This document shows positions 32,796 through 42,486 of a stretch of DNA of 64,000 bases, piece by piece. Origin of the DNA: Pseudomonas arcuscaelestis (GTDB taxonomy: Bacteria > Pseudomonadota > Gammaproteobacteria > Pseudomonadales > Pseudomonadaceae). The notes under the pieces were generated by a model. It had not been told where the DNA came from. It saw only the letters and a program-made list of their open reading frames with translations, and searched no databases. The stretch covers positions 22,864 through 86,863 of the forward strand of contig NZ_JACOPV010000023.1 in the NCBI RefSeq assembly GCF_016881005.1. Direction: 5' to 3'. Each line of letters begins with the position of its first letter. Position 1 is the stretch's first letter. The translations under genes were made by a program, and so were the position numbers.

Positions 32796-33482
32796 TTACT
32801 GCCCCAGGGCACTGACGGCCTGGCGAGCTGCTCGTTCCTGGCCCGCCTGGGCCAGGTCATTGGCCGCCTTCAGCCAACGCTGACGGTCAACCTGAGCGGG
32901 CAACTGGCCCGGCTGCTGTACCAGTACCGCCCAACTCCCCTGCTTGTTCCACACCGATGTGAAATCATCAAAATCCATCAGCATGCGTCGATTCATCCCG
33001 GCACGCAGCAGCACGCGTTCCTTGTAGCGGTCGTAGCCGACCAGCAAGGCATAGCGCGGCTCACCCCAAAATGCCGCCCCCTCTTCAAACCGCAACAACA
33101 CTGGATTACCCGCAGACACCTGGGTCAGCAGTGCGTTGAGTTTCGGCTCCAGCGGATAGACCACCATGCCATATTGCCGGGCAACGTTCTGCATCGAGTC
33201 CTGCAGTTTGTCGACCCCTTGCGGCAGCCCCAATGGTTGCTCAAGCAACCCTGGAGTAATGCGTACGCCTTGTTGCGAAAGTATGGCTGCCAGCGCCATG
33301 GGTGCGCTTTGATTGGCGTTGCCGCGATAAAACGGTACCGAACCAATTTCTACGCGCTGAGCCAGGCCTTGGGTCGGCGCTGCTGGTTGACTGGCACAAC
33401 CGACCAACGCGAGTGTCAGTGCACACGCTGCCAGCAGGCGGCCTGGGGCTATCGCAAAAAAGGTGTTAGACAGTGGCAGCAT
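32796..33482 (-). CDS. Lipoprotein with a C39-like fold lacking catalytic residues
   Basis: About 228 residues. Lipobox LVGC near residue 28, then a segment reminiscent of C39 peptidases: NQSAPMALAAIL stands where a Cys would be expected, and GEPRYALLVGYD has Tyr where the catalytic His usually is. It may be a non-catalytic binding domain. The C-terminal segment (RWLKAANDLAQAGQERAARQA) looks like a single TPR-like helix pair. Start chosen at 33482 to begin at the signal sequence. Confidence 0.6.
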   Translation of the reverse strand: MLPLSNTFFAIAPGRLLAACALTLALVGCASQPAAPTQGLAQRVEIGSVPFYRGNANQSAPMALAAILSQQGVRITPGLLEQPLGLPQGVDKLQDSMQNVARQYGMVVYPLEPKLNALLTQVSAGNPVLLRFEEGAAFWGEPRYALLVGYDRYKERVLLRAGMNRRMLMDFDDFTSVWNKQGSWAVLVQQPGQLPAQVDRQRWLKAANDLAQAGQERAARQAVSALGQ

Positions 33483-33700
33483 GAACACTCGCTTGTGCTG
33501 ATGCCCGGCAGACAGCGCCCGGCCCTGGGTTGCGATCATAGGCCGGTAGAAGGCGCGGGTATAGAGTGAAGAAGGCTTAGAACAAAGCGGCCCAAGGCTC
33601 AAGACCATCGGTCAATAGCCTGCAACACGGCTTCGGCTAGACTCTAGTGGAGTTCGCGTGGCGAGCAAATTGGGCTGGCCATGGACCTGAGGAGGCAAAC

Positions 33701-33877
33701 ATGAGCCTGACAATGGCAATTTTCATGCTGGTTGGCGCCTGGTTGAGCGTTGCCGCCGCCATGCTCTGGGGGGTGCTGCGGATCGCCCGCCGTCACCACA
33801 CCCACCATACCTTGCCCAAAGCCACCAACGAGGCCGTACCCGTTCGGCGGAGCCGCCGACATGCCAATGCGCATTGA
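33701..33877 (+). CDS. Small single-pass membrane protein
   Basis: 58 residues: one hydrophobic segment (MAIFMLVGAWLSVAAAMLWG) then a basic His/Arg-rich tail. GAGGAGG just before the ATG at 33701 fixes the start. Function unknown. Confidence 0.62.
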   Translation: MSLTMAIFMLVGAWLSVAAAMLWGVLRIARRHHTHHTLPKATNEAVPVRRSRRHANAH

Positions 33878-33941
33878 TTAGCATGCCAAGAACTTACTGT
33901 GGTGCCTACCAGTTCCCGAACGCCTCAACGCAAACAGTCAG

Positions 33942-33969
33942 CAAAAAAAAGGACTGCGCTGCAGTCCTT
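33942..33969 (-). terminator. Terminator after the TerC gene
   Basis: GGACTGC/GCAGTCC stem with a T-run (TTTTTTTT) following on the minus strand. Confidence 0.85.
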
Positions 33970-34062
33970 CGCGGATGAATCCGCTCCCACAAAATGCCCC
34001 TAATGCCCGTAACAACAAAAAGCAGTTGCCCCCGCAAGAGAGCAACTGCCCGGCTACTTACA

Positions 34063-34812
34063 TCATTCTTGCGCAGCTTCGCGCTTGATACGCGCCCTGC
34101 GCGACATGATGTTGAGCATTTCAATCGCAGTAGAGAACGCCATCGCCGCATACACGTAACCTTTCGGTACATGGGCACCAAAGCCTTCGGCGATCAGGGT
34201 CATACCGATCATGATCAGGAAGCCCAGCGCCAGCATTACTACGGTCGGGTTGTCGTTGATGAACTTGGCCAGCGGGTCGGCAGCGACCAGCATTACGATT
34301 ACCGCACTCACTACGGCAATGATCATGATCGGCAGATGCTCGGTCATGCCCACGGCAGTGATGATGCTGTCAATCGAGAACACGATGTCCAGAATCAGAA
34401 TCTGACCGATTGCAGCGGCGAAGCCCAGTGTGACAGTCGACGAAGCCTTGGCTTCAGCCTGGGCGCGTGGGTCAACGCTCTCGTGAATTTCCTTGGTCGC
34501 TTTCCACAGCAGGAACAAGCCACCCGCAATCAGAATCATGTCCTTCCAGGAGAAGGTATGACCAAACACGTCGACAACCGGCTCAGTCAACTGCACGATC
34601 CAGGCCACGGTACTCAACAGGCCCAGGCGCATGACCAGCGCCATGCTGATACCGATGCGGCGCGCTTTGGAGCGAAATTCCACAGGCAACTTGTTGGTCA
34701 GGATAGAGATGAAGATCAGGTTATCGATGCCGAGCACGATCTCCATGGCCACCAGGGTGGCCAGGGCTACCCAGGCGGTCGGGCTTGCAGCGAGTTCCAA
34801 CAAGTATTCCAT
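34063..34812 (-). CDS. TerC-family integral membrane protein
   Basis: 249 residues with about seven hydrophobic segments and the TerC motifs EIVLGIDNLIF and ILDIVFSIDSIITA, whose acidic residues lie in the membrane. Members are linked to metal (manganese) export or tellurite resistance. It is not near the TerB-like gene of this window (about 25 kb away), so the two should not be read as one ter system. Confidence 0.93.
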   Translation of the reverse strand: MEYLLELAASPTAWVALATLVAMEIVLGIDNLIFISILTNKLPVEFRSKARRIGISMALVMRLGLLSTVAWIVQLTEPVVDVFGHTFSWKDMILIAGGLFLLWKATKEIHESVDPRAQAEAKASSTVTLGFAAAIGQILILDIVFSIDSIITAVGMTEHLPIMIIAVVSAVIVMLVAADPLAKFINDNPTVVMLALGFLIMIGMTLIAEGFGAHVPKGYVYAAMAFSTAIEMLNIMSRRARIKREAAQE

Positions 34813-34842
34813 TAATCATTCCTGCATCGAGATAAGGGTGGG

Positions 34843-35082
34843 TCAGATTTCTTTGGAGCTGTCGTCGCGCTCGGACTTGGCGGTTTTTTCACCCTCGGAA
34901 CCGGTGGCTTCGCTCAACGCCTGCTGAGCGGCGTCGTTAGTCTTGTCGATAGCTTCCTTGGCCGACTCAGCTGCCTGGTTGAGCATCTGCTGCGCGGACT
35001 TTTCCGCCTGCTCGCAACCGCTCATGGCAAACAGGGCCAACAGCAACACCAAGGGTGTACCAATGGATTTTAGGTGCAACAT
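34843..35082 (-). CDS. Small Ala/Glu/Lys-rich lipoprotein
   Basis: 79 residues. Lipobox MSGC (about 19-22), then a helical, highly charged tail (QQMLNQAAESAKEAI). GGAG lies before the ATG at 35082. Probably an envelope coiled-coil lipoprotein; function unknown. Confidence 0.65.
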   Translation of the reverse strand: MLHLKSIGTPLVLLLALFAMSGCEQAEKSAQQMLNQAAESAKEAIDKTNDAAQQALSEATGSEGEKTAKSERDDSSKEI

Positions 35083-35217
35083 TTGAAGTTCTCCGTGTCG
35101 ATGATCGATGCCCACTCAGTGGCACCGTGATGGCTGGAGATTCTAAATATCTTGATACATCAGGAAAATTCGTATTTTCAGCAGTTATACTTCGGTTTTT
35201 ACGAATCGAGACATCGC

Positions 35218-36114
35218 ATGCTCAACTATCGACAGCTGCACTACTTCTGGGTGGTCGCCCGCACAGGTAGCATTGTGCGGGCCAGCGAGCAGTTGAACCT
35301 GACCCCGCAAACCATCAGCGGACAGATCAGCCTGCTCGAACAAACCTATGGCATTGAACTGTTTCGCCGTGTCGGGCGACAGCTGGAACTGAGCGAAAGC
35401 GGGCGTCAGGCGCTGACCTACGCCGAACAGATGTTTCAAATTGGCGGCGAGCTGGAAGCTATGCTGCGTGCTCGCCCAGATGAACAGCAAATTCTTTTTC
35501 GCGTCGGGGTGGCCGATGTGGTGCCCAAATCCATTGTCTACCGACTGCTGGCACCGACCATGGAAATGGAAGATGCCCTGCGCCTGAGTTGCCGCGAAGA
35601 CAAGCTGGAACGCCTGCTCGCAGACCTTGCGATTCAACGCCTGGACTTGGTGATATCCGACAGCCCCATGCCCAGCCACCTGGACATCAAGGGCTACAGT
35701 CAGCGCCTGGGGGAATGTGGCATCAGCTTTTTCGCCACCCCTGCCCTGGCCGCCAGCCTGGGCGAAACGTTCCCCGCGTGCCTGCAACATGCCCCGTTGC
35801 TGATCCCCGGGCAGGAAACCGTCGTTCGTAGCCGCTTGCTGCGCTGGTTCGCCGAGCAGCAGATTCAACCGCGAATCGTTGGCGAATTCGACGACAGCGC
35901 GCTCATGCAGGCCTTCGGTCAATCCGGTAGCGGTATCTTCATTGGCCCTAGTGTCATCGCCGATGAAGTCTGCCGCCATTACGGCGTGCAACTGATTGGC
36001 CAGACCGACGCGGTCATCGAGTCGTTCTATGCCATTTCGGTGGAGCGCAAGGTCAAGCATCCGGGCATCATCGCAATCACCGAAGGGGCCCGGCGCCAGT
36101 TATTCAACTGGTAG
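35218..36114 (+). CDS. nhaR: LysR-family regulator, NhaR-like
   Basis: 298 residues. N-terminal winged helix-turn-helix (LNYRQLHYFWVVARTGSIVR, then LTPQTISGQISLLE) and a C-terminal effector domain. The N-terminal sequence is typical of NhaR, the sodium-responsive activator of nhaA in E. coli. No nhaA is adjacent, so the target is unknown. The start at 35218 replaces a longer frame to 35152. Its end overlaps the convergent MFS gene by 11 bp. Confidence 0.85.
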   Translation: MLNYRQLHYFWVVARTGSIVRASEQLNLTPQTISGQISLLEQTYGIELFRRVGRQLELSESGRQALTYAEQMFQIGGELEAMLRARPDEQQILFRVGVADVVPKSIVYRLLAPTMEMEDALRLSCREDKLERLLADLAIQRLDLVISDSPMPSHLDIKGYSQRLGECGISFFATPALAASLGETFPACLQHAPLLIPGQETVVRSRLLRWFAEQQIQPRIVGEFDDSALMQAFGQSGSGIFIGPSVIADEVCRHYGVQLIGQTDAVIESFYAISVERKVKHPGIIAITEGARRQLFNW

Positions 36115-37258
36115 CGACGCTACCGCGTACACGCATCAACCCCAGGGCCAGGAGAACCGACAACCCGATCAGCAGTGCAGCGACGTAACCGAGACTAGCC
36201 AGGCCCAGGCTTTCAATCACCTGACCACCAATAATCGCCCCCAGGCCGATCCCAAGGTTTGCCCCGGCGATGTTCAGCGAAGCCGCAAAAGCTGGCGCCT
36301 TGGGCGCGGCCTTGATCAGACGCACGTGACTGACCAGAAACAGCGCCGCCTGAGTTGCACCCCAGATCGCCAGCGCGCCGATCAGGCCATAAGTGGAGTG
36401 AATACTCGGTACCAGGGCAACCAAGCCAACCAGCATCAACGCACAAAAGCCGCCCGAAGCCAGCAGCGGATGACGATCCACCGCTCGCCCGCCCAAGCTG
36501 TTGCCGATCAGGCCAACAGCGCCGAAGCCCATCAAATACCAGCCTACCCTAGCCCCATCGAACCCGGCCAAGCGCTCCAGAATGTCGGCCAGGTAGGTAT
36601 AAACGGTGAACATGCCGCTGAACACCAGTACCGACAGCAGTACATGCCCCTGGAGCAAGCGACTACGCAAAATACCGAATTGCCCGCGTAAGGAGGTGGC
36701 CTGGTTATGGCGAGGGGTGCGCGGCAGGTAAAGGTGCAGCAGCAACGCCTTGGCCAGGGCCAGCAGTGCCAGCAAAGCGAAAGCGGCGCGCCAGCCCAGG
36801 GCGTCACCCACCAAGGTGCCGACAGGAATGCCGAACACCGTGGCACACACCACGCCAAAACTGATCTTGGATATCGCCCGCCCGGCGTACGCCGGCCCAA
36901 CAATATCAACTGCCGTTTCACTGGCCAGCGACCAGAAGACCGGCAACCCCAACGCCGGCAGCAACCGCGCCAGCCCCATTACGTAGATATTCGGCGCAAT
37001 GGCTGCCAGCAGATTGCAGGCGGCGAACAGCAACAGAATGCCGACGAACAGGCGCTTGCGCTCCAAGCGTGCACACCAGGCGGTAAGAAAAGGGCCAAAG
37101 CAGGCCACGGTGAAAGCAAACAGGGTCACCAACAGCCCTGCCTGGGGCACACTCACCGCCAGGTCGCGAGCGATGCCCGGCAGCAACCCGACGATCACGA
37201 ACTCAGTGGTCAATACAGTGAAGCCGGCAGCAGCCAGCAGCAGAATCGGCAGTAACAT
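36104..37258 (-). CDS. MFS transporter (DHA1 type)
   Basis: 384 residues with about 12 membrane segments and the loop RLERKRLF between helices 2 and 3. It resembles AraJ/YdhP-type drug or sugar exporters. GGAGTG precedes the ATG. Substrate not predictable. Confidence 0.88.
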   Translation of the reverse strand: MLLPILLLAAAGFTVLTTEFVIVGLLPGIARDLAVSVPQAGLLVTLFAFTVACFGPFLTAWCARLERKRLFVGILLLFAACNLLAAIAPNIYVMGLARLLPALGLPVFWSLASETAVDIVGPAYAGRAISKISFGVVCATVFGIPVGTLVGDALGWRAAFALLALLALAKALLLHLYLPRTPRHNQATSLRGQFGILRSRLLQGHVLLSVLVFSGMFTVYTYLADILERLAGFDGARVGWYLMGFGAVGLIGNSLGGRAVDRHPLLASGGFCALMLVGLVALVPSIHSTYGLIGALAIWGATQAALFLVSHVRLIKAAPKAPAFAASLNIAGANLGIGLGAIIGGQVIESLGLASLGYVAALLIGLSVLLALGLMRVRGSVATS

Positions 37259-37472
37259 CTACACTCCAGCGATCTAAACATTCACGGCGCTGAGCCGTTT
37301 CCAAGGGGCGCGCATACTACACGCCCGTCCTACGCACTGACACAGGCAATCACCAATTGTGACCCGCTGTGCTAAAGTCGCGGCCCTTTAATGGTCCTGG
37401 TCGCCTGTACTGCGGTACATCTGGCACCGCATTGGGCCGGCTGCCCCTTTACAAGACTGAGAAACACCCGAC

Positions 37473-38684
37473 ATGACCCCTGTTCTAAAGCTGTTGAACC
37501 GTACCAGTCTGGTACTGCAGATCATGATCGGCCTTGTGGCCGGTATCGCCCTGGCGTTGACCGCCCCGCAAATCGCCCTGGACCTGGGCTTTATCGGCAA
37601 GGTGTTTGTCTCGGCGCTGAAGGCTGTGGCGCCGATTCTGGTGTTTATCCTGGTAATGGCCTCTATCGCCAACCATAAACACGGCACCGAAACCCACATT
37701 CGCCCGATCCTGGTCCTGTACCTGTTCGGTACCTTTGCCGCCGCCGTAGTCGCGGTGGCCGCCAGCATGCTCTTTCCGTCGAACCTGGCATTGAGCACCT
37801 CGGATGTCGCCTTGAGCGCTCCCGGCGGTATTGCCGAAGTACTGCAGAGTTTGCTGCTGAGCGTTGTCGACAACCCGGTGAGCGCCCTGATGAACGCCAA
37901 TTTCATCGGCATCCTGGCCTGGGCCATCGGTCTGGGTGTGGCTATTCGTCACGCCGGGCCCACGACTCGCACGGTGGTCGAAGACTTGTCCAACGGTGTC
38001 ACTCTGATCGTTCGCGTAGTGATTCGTTTCGCCCCACTGGGTATCTTCGGCCTGGTTGCCTCGACCCTCGCCCAGTCTGGCCTGGACGCGCTGCTGGGTT
38101 ACCTGCATTTGTTGGCCGTGCTGATCGGCTGTATGTTGTTCGTGGCACTGGTGATCAACCCGCTCATCGTGTTCTGGAAAATTCGCCGCAACCCTTTCCC
38201 GTTGGTGCTTCTGTGCCTGCGTGAAAGCGGTATCACCGCATTTTTCACCCGCAGTTCGGCGGCCAACATTCCCGTCAACCTGGCCCTGAGCGAGCGCCTT
38301 GGCCTGCATGAAGACACCTATTCGGTATCGATCCCACTGGGTGCGACCATCAACATGGCGGGCGCGGCAATCACCATTACCGTGCTGACACTGGCAGCAG
38401 TACACACCCTGGGTATTGCCGTCGACATCCCGACCGCTATCCTGCTCAGTGTTGTAGCTGCTGTCTGCGCCTGTGGCGCTTCGGGTGTCGCCGGTGGTTC
38501 GCTGCTGCTGATTCCACTGGCCTGCAGTCTGTTCGGCATCCCCAGCGAAATCGCCATGCAAGTCGTGGCTGTCGGCTTCATCATCGGTGTGCTGCAAGAC
38601 TCGGCGGAAACCGCGCTGAACTCCTCTACCGACGTGCTGTTCACCGCTGCCGCCTGTATGGGCGAAGAGCGCCGCAACGCCTGA
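37473..38684 (+). CDS. sstT: Serine/threonine:sodium symporter
   Basis: 403 residues of the DAACS family, with eight to ten hydrophobic segments, the substrate/sodium motif FFTRSSAANIPVNLALSE, and the re-entrant loop GATINMAGAAITITV. It imports Ser and Thr with sodium. GAGA lies upstream of the ATG. Monocistronic. Confidence 0.95.
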   Translation: MTPVLKLLNRTSLVLQIMIGLVAGIALALTAPQIALDLGFIGKVFVSALKAVAPILVFILVMASIANHKHGTETHIRPILVLYLFGTFAAAVVAVAASMLFPSNLALSTSDVALSAPGGIAEVLQSLLLSVVDNPVSALMNANFIGILAWAIGLGVAIRHAGPTTRTVVEDLSNGVTLIVRVVIRFAPLGIFGLVASTLAQSGLDALLGYLHLLAVLIGCMLFVALVINPLIVFWKIRRNPFPLVLLCLRESGITAFFTRSSAANIPVNLALSERLGLHEDTYSVSIPLGATINMAGAAITITVLTLAAVHTLGIAVDIPTAILLSVVAAVCACGASGVAGGSLLLIPLACSLFGIPSEIAMQVVAVGFIIGVLQDSAETALNSSTDVLFTAAACMGEERRNA

Positions 38685-38780
38685 GCCTGACCCGCAGCCG
38701 GTGTGCCCTGCACCGGCTGCTTGTATTTTACCCTGCCACGCACCTAGGCTAGAGGCCTTACTTCGCATAGAGACAGGGTC

Positions 38781-39425
38781 ATGTCCGACGATCAGCAATC
38801 CCCTTCCGAAGCCCGCTTCAACAGCACCGAGATCCGCGTACTTGGCTCACTGATCGAGAAACAGGCCACCAGCCCGGAAACCTACCCGCTGACCTTGAAC
38901 GCCCTAGTGCTGGCCTGCAATCAGAAAACCAGCCGTGAACCGGTGATGAACCTGAGCCAGGGCCAGGTCGGCCAGGCCCTGCGCGCCCTTGAAGGCCAAG
39001 GCCTGACGCGTCTGCAGATGGGTAGCCGCGCCGACCGCTGGGAGCACCGCGTGGACAAAGCCCTGGAACTGGTGCCAGCCCAAGTCACGTTATTGGGCTT
39101 GATGTTCCTGCGCGGACCGCAGACGGTGAACGAACTGCTGACCCGCAGCAGCCGCATGCATGAGTTCGAGGACAGCGAGCAAGTGGTGCATCAGCTCGAG
39201 CGCCTGATTGCTCGGGGCTTTGCCCTGCACCTGCCGCGCCAGGCAGGCCAGCGCGAAGACCGTTACACCCATTCCTTGGGTGATCCTGCCGAAATCGAGA
39301 GCATTCTTGCTGCGCGCCAGCAAGGCCCGGAGCGCAGCGTGGGTGGCGCAGTATCGCTGGAGCGTATCGAAGCACTAGAAGCACGGATTGCCGCGCTGGA
39401 AGAGCGACTGGCGCAGCTGGAATAA
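38781..39425 (+). CDS. yceH: YceH-like protein (DUF480)
   Basis: 214 residues of the DUF480 family: two winged-helix domains (EIRVLGSLIEKQATSPETYP at the N terminus, then LARSL-type repeats) and a C-terminal coiled coil (ALEARIAALEERLAQLE). Function unknown; the fold suggests DNA binding. Confidence 0.92.
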   Translation: MSDDQQSPSEARFNSTEIRVLGSLIEKQATSPETYPLTLNALVLACNQKTSREPVMNLSQGQVGQALRALEGQGLTRLQMGSRADRWEHRVDKALELVPAQVTLLGLMFLRGPQTVNELLTRSSRMHEFEDSEQVVHQLERLIARGFALHLPRQAGQREDRYTHSLGDPAEIESILAARQQGPERSVGGAVSLERIEALEARIAALEERLAQLE

Positions 39426-39454
39426 ATCGACGAATTAGCCGTCGGGCTCAAAGC

Positions 39455-40273
39455 CTACGCTCTGGCGTAGGCCACCGCCTGCGCTACCTGCTCAGCCGTC
39501 GGCCGCACGCCGGTATACAGCACGAACTGCTCCAGTGCCTGCAGGGCAATCACCTCCAACCCGGTAATCACCGCCTTGCCCTGCTTCTGGGCCTCGATGA
39601 TCAGCGGCGTACGCGCCGGCATCGCCACAACATCGAACACCCTCTGCGCCGCCGCGATCGCCTCAAGGCCAAACGCCAGTTGCTCAGCCTCGATGCCGCC
39701 CGCCATGCCGATCGGCGTTACATTGATCAGCATCGGTGGGCACAAATCTCCCAGCTCCGCCAGCCAACGGTAGTCGCAGCTGTCGGCCAACTGGCGACCC
39801 GCCTGCTCATTGCGCGCAACGATCGTGCCTTGGGTAAATCCTGCATCGCGCAAGGCGCTGGCCACGGCCTTGGCCATACCACCACTGCCACGCAGCGCAA
39901 ACGCGGTACCCGGATCCACGCGATGCTGCTCTAGCAAATGTCGCACAGCCAGGTAATCGGTGTTGTAGGCCTTGAGCCTGCCGGCGTCATTGACGATGGT
40001 GTTGATCGACTCGATAGCCGCGGCCGACGGGTCGATCTCATCGACCAGGGCCATACAGGCTTCTTTATAAGGCATCGACACACCACAACCGCGAATGCCC
40101 AAGGCACGTATGCCGCCTACTGCTGCTGGCAAATCTTGCGTGGTCATGGCCTTGTAGTAGTAATCAAGGCCCAGTAATTGGTACAGGTAATTATGAAAAC
40201 GTACACCAAAGGTACCGGGACGACCGGCCAGCGAAATGCACAACACAGTGTCTTTGCCGGGAACATGGGCCAT
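39455..40273 (-). CDS. Shikimate 5-dehydrogenase-like protein
   Basis: 272 residues with the AroE fold: VSMPYKEACMALVDE (substrate Lys) and AYNTDYLAVRHL (family NTDx motif), followed by a Rossmann NAD(P) domain (RGSGGMAKAVASALRDAG). It is shorter in motif conservation than true AroE (no NTDG), so it is probably a paralogue of the SDH-like group with an uncertain substrate. GGAG lies before the ATG at 40273; the upstream frame to 40609 is not used. Confidence 0.85.
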   Translation of the reverse strand: MAHVPGKDTVLCISLAGRPGTFGVRFHNYLYQLLGLDYYYKAMTTQDLPAAVGGIRALGIRGCGVSMPYKEACMALVDEIDPSAAAIESINTIVNDAGRLKAYNTDYLAVRHLLEQHRVDPGTAFALRGSGGMAKAVASALRDAGFTQGTIVARNEQAGRQLADSCDYRWLAELGDLCPPMLINVTPIGMAGGIEAEQLAFGLEAIAAAQRVFDVVAMPARTPLIIEAQKQGKAVITGLEVIALQALEQFVLYTGVRPTAEQVAQAVAYARA

Positions 40274-40432
40274 ACGGCTCTCCTCTGCAATCGAGTCGGC
40301 ATTATGCACAGATGTGTCGATCGACGTTGTATGGCCAGGGTCGATGACAGTGATGAGCACTATCGAGCCAGTTGATTTCAACCTGCGCGCAGCAGCCCTT
40401 AAGGTAGGCCCATGAATCGCAGGAGAGTCCCC

Positions 40433-40615
40433 ATGGCCCCTATCAACATTATGTCCGTAATCGGTAGCGCCGTTCCCGCCTCGCTCAGGAACCTGGGCCT
40501 GCTGGCTTGCTGGTATCTGGTTCGCGATGGTGAACAAGTGTCCGGGCCGCTGACTTCGCTGACTGCCGCCCAGAACCTGGCCAGCCGCATGCAGAACGCC
40601 AGTCTTCACGCATGA
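40433..40615 (+). CDS. Small protein with a GYF-like segment
   Basis: 60 residues. AGGAGAG precedes the ATG at 40433. The central WYLVRDGEQVSGPLTS resembles the short GYF_2 motif that may bind proline-rich peptides. A strong terminator follows, which supports a real gene. Confidence 0.6.
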   Translation: MAPINIMSVIGSAVPASLRNLGLLACWYLVRDGEQVSGPLTSLTAAQNLASRMQNASLHA

Positions 40616-40659
40616 GGTGAATCGATCCGTTTTATCGTGCGTTGCTCCGCACTCCCCTT

Positions 40660-40684
40660 GCCCCGCCTTTTGGCGGGGCTTTTT
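40660..40684 (+). terminator. Strong intrinsic terminator
   Basis: GCCCCGCC/GGCGGGGC stem, 4-base loop, then TTTTT. Confidence 0.92.
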
Positions 40685-40819
40685 ATGGGCGGGCGAAGAT
40701 CCTCACAAAGTTGCTAGAAAATGCTGGCAACCTTCAACCTGCGCTCTTGCCCCAGCCTTGGATCGCTTGCACGCGATCCTCATGCAGGTCCTGTAATTTA
40801 ATGCGCCAGCGTGAAAAGG

Positions 40820-41230
40820 TCAGGTATCTGCTTGCATTCGGTGCCGCCACTCGATGGCGATTGCCACACCCGCGAGCAGAATAGCCAGCGTGTACGCAAA
40901 AAGGCCCAAGTTGATCCCGAAGATCATTTTCTCTGAACCGTCGGTAAGCACCATCGAGCCACCGTACCCATCCTGCAACCAGTACGCCATTAAGAACCCA
41001 CCGGTTACGAACACAGTAAGAAGGCTCGCTAACTTGAGGTTGTCCTTGCCCCAGACGAGCCAGACACTAAAGGCTCCAATTGCCGTGTTGGTAAACAATT
41101 GCCAGGTCTCATGCAGCCGAGCGTGGGGTTCCCAGGCCGTGTTGAAAACATGAGTGTCGTTGACCTCAAAGATCGGTACGACCACGGCGTAAAAGACGAT
41201 TCCAACCGTCACCAACAGCTTCGCAAGCAT
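40820..41230 (-). CDS. Small membrane protein, 136 aa
   Basis: Four hydrophobic segments (LVTVGIVFYAVVVPIF, NTAIGAFSVWLVWG, LLTVFVTGGFLMAYWL, LGLFAYTLAILLAGVAIAI). AAGGAGG before the ATG at 41230 fixes the start. No family recognised. Confidence 0.65.
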   Translation of the reverse strand: MLAKLLVTVGIVFYAVVVPIFEVNDTHVFNTAWEPHARLHETWQLFTNTAIGAFSVWLVWGKDNLKLASLLTVFVTGGFLMAYWLQDGYGGSMVLTDGSEKMIFGINLGLFAYTLAILLAGVAIAIEWRHRMQADT

Positions 41231-41516
41231 TAGTAACCTCCTTGTTCTTGGTTTGGGCACTACTTGTTCGCTGTACTGTAGCGTGGTGCGCTGAAGTCTT
41301 ACAGGTGCAAAAGCCAAGGCGTGGAAGGCTTCACATCACACGTGAATAGCCGCTATTGATTCGCTGGAAAAAAGCCAGGATTAAATTTACTTCATATATG
41401 GCCCAATGATCACAGGCTAATCGACAGACTCTAGGCCATACTCCAGAATGCGAGCGTTTTTTTGGGGGAAAACCCTTGCACAGCCAACAACATACCAACT
41501 TTTAGTGAGCATTGAC

Positions 41517-42440
41517 GTGAAAACCTCCCTTTCGATTCTAAGCCTGCTGCTGTTGCTCACCAGTACCGCGACTGTCCCAACGGCCACTGCTGCGCAACCC
41601 CCTGCCCAAGTGCAACGCGATCCTGCCAAGTTGCACCTGGCCTCTGGCGCTGCCTTGTTGATCGATTTGCAGACCAACAAGGTGCTTTACGCCAACAATG
41701 CCGACCGGGTAGTTCCCATCGCCTCGGTGACCAAGCTGATGACCGGCATGGTGGTGCTCGACGCCAAGCAGAACATGGATGAAATGCTCACCATGACCAT
41801 CGCCCAGAACAAGGAAATGAAAGGGGTGTATTCACGGGTACGCCTGGGCAGCCAGCTCAGTCGCCGGGAAACGCTGCTGATTACCTTGATGTCTTCGGAA
41901 AACCGTGCGGCCTCGACGCTGGCGCACAATTATCCAGGCGGCTACAACGCATTCATCAAGGCGATGAACGCCAAGGCCAAGGCCTTGGGCATGGCCCACA
42001 CCCGTTATGTCGAACCCACAGGCTTGTCGACCAGCAACGTCTCCACCGCACGTGACCTGGGCAAGTTGCTGCTGGCTGCGCGCAAATATCCGATGCTCAG
42101 CCAATTGAGCACCACCCGCGAGAAAACCGTGGCGTTCCGCAAGCCTAATTACACACTGGGCTTTCGCAACACCGACCACCTGGTCAACAAGAGCAACTGG
42201 GATATCGACCTGACCAAAACCGGTTTCACCAACGATGCCGGACATTGCCTGGTGTTGTTGACGAAGATGGATAACCGTCCGGTGGCCATGGTGATTCTCG
42301 ATGCTTTCGGCAAGTACACCCACTTCGCCGACGCCAGCCGCATGCGCCAGTGGCTGGAAACCGGGAGCACCAAACCTGCACCTGCCGTAGCCATGCGCTA
42401 CAAATCCGAGCGCAGCCAGAACCGCCCGCAGATTGACTGA
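41517..42440 (+). CDS. pbpG: D-alanyl-D-alanine endopeptidase
   Basis: 307 residues starting at GTG 41517. Signal peptide (LSLLLLLTSTATVPTATA), then the S11 penicillin-binding core: SVTK (catalytic Ser), SSEN (SxN) and KTG in TKTGFTNDAG. It cleaves D-Ala-mDAP cross-links in murein. No C-terminal membrane anchor helix is visible, consistent with PBP7-type enzymes. Confidence 0.93.
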   Translation: MKTSLSILSLLLLLTSTATVPTATAAQPPAQVQRDPAKLHLASGAALLIDLQTNKVLYANNADRVVPIASVTKLMTGMVVLDAKQNMDEMLTMTIAQNKEMKGVYSRVRLGSQLSRRETLLITLMSSENRAASTLAHNYPGGYNAFIKAMNAKAKALGMAHTRYVEPTGLSTSNVSTARDLGKLLLAARKYPMLSQLSTTREKTVAFRKPNYTLGFRNTDHLVNKSNWDIDLTKTGFTNDAGHCLVLLTKMDNRPVAMVILDAFGKYTHFADASRMRQWLETGSTKPAPAVAMRYKSERSQNRPQID

Positions 42441-42486
42441 CTGATGTGCCGGGCCGGCGCGGCTTGCCCGCCAGGCCCACCGGTGT

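Noticed and set aside
37485..38798. 437-codon minus-strand frame opposite sstT
   Set aside because: Low-complexity Gln/Gly/His-rich translation typical of antisense frames.
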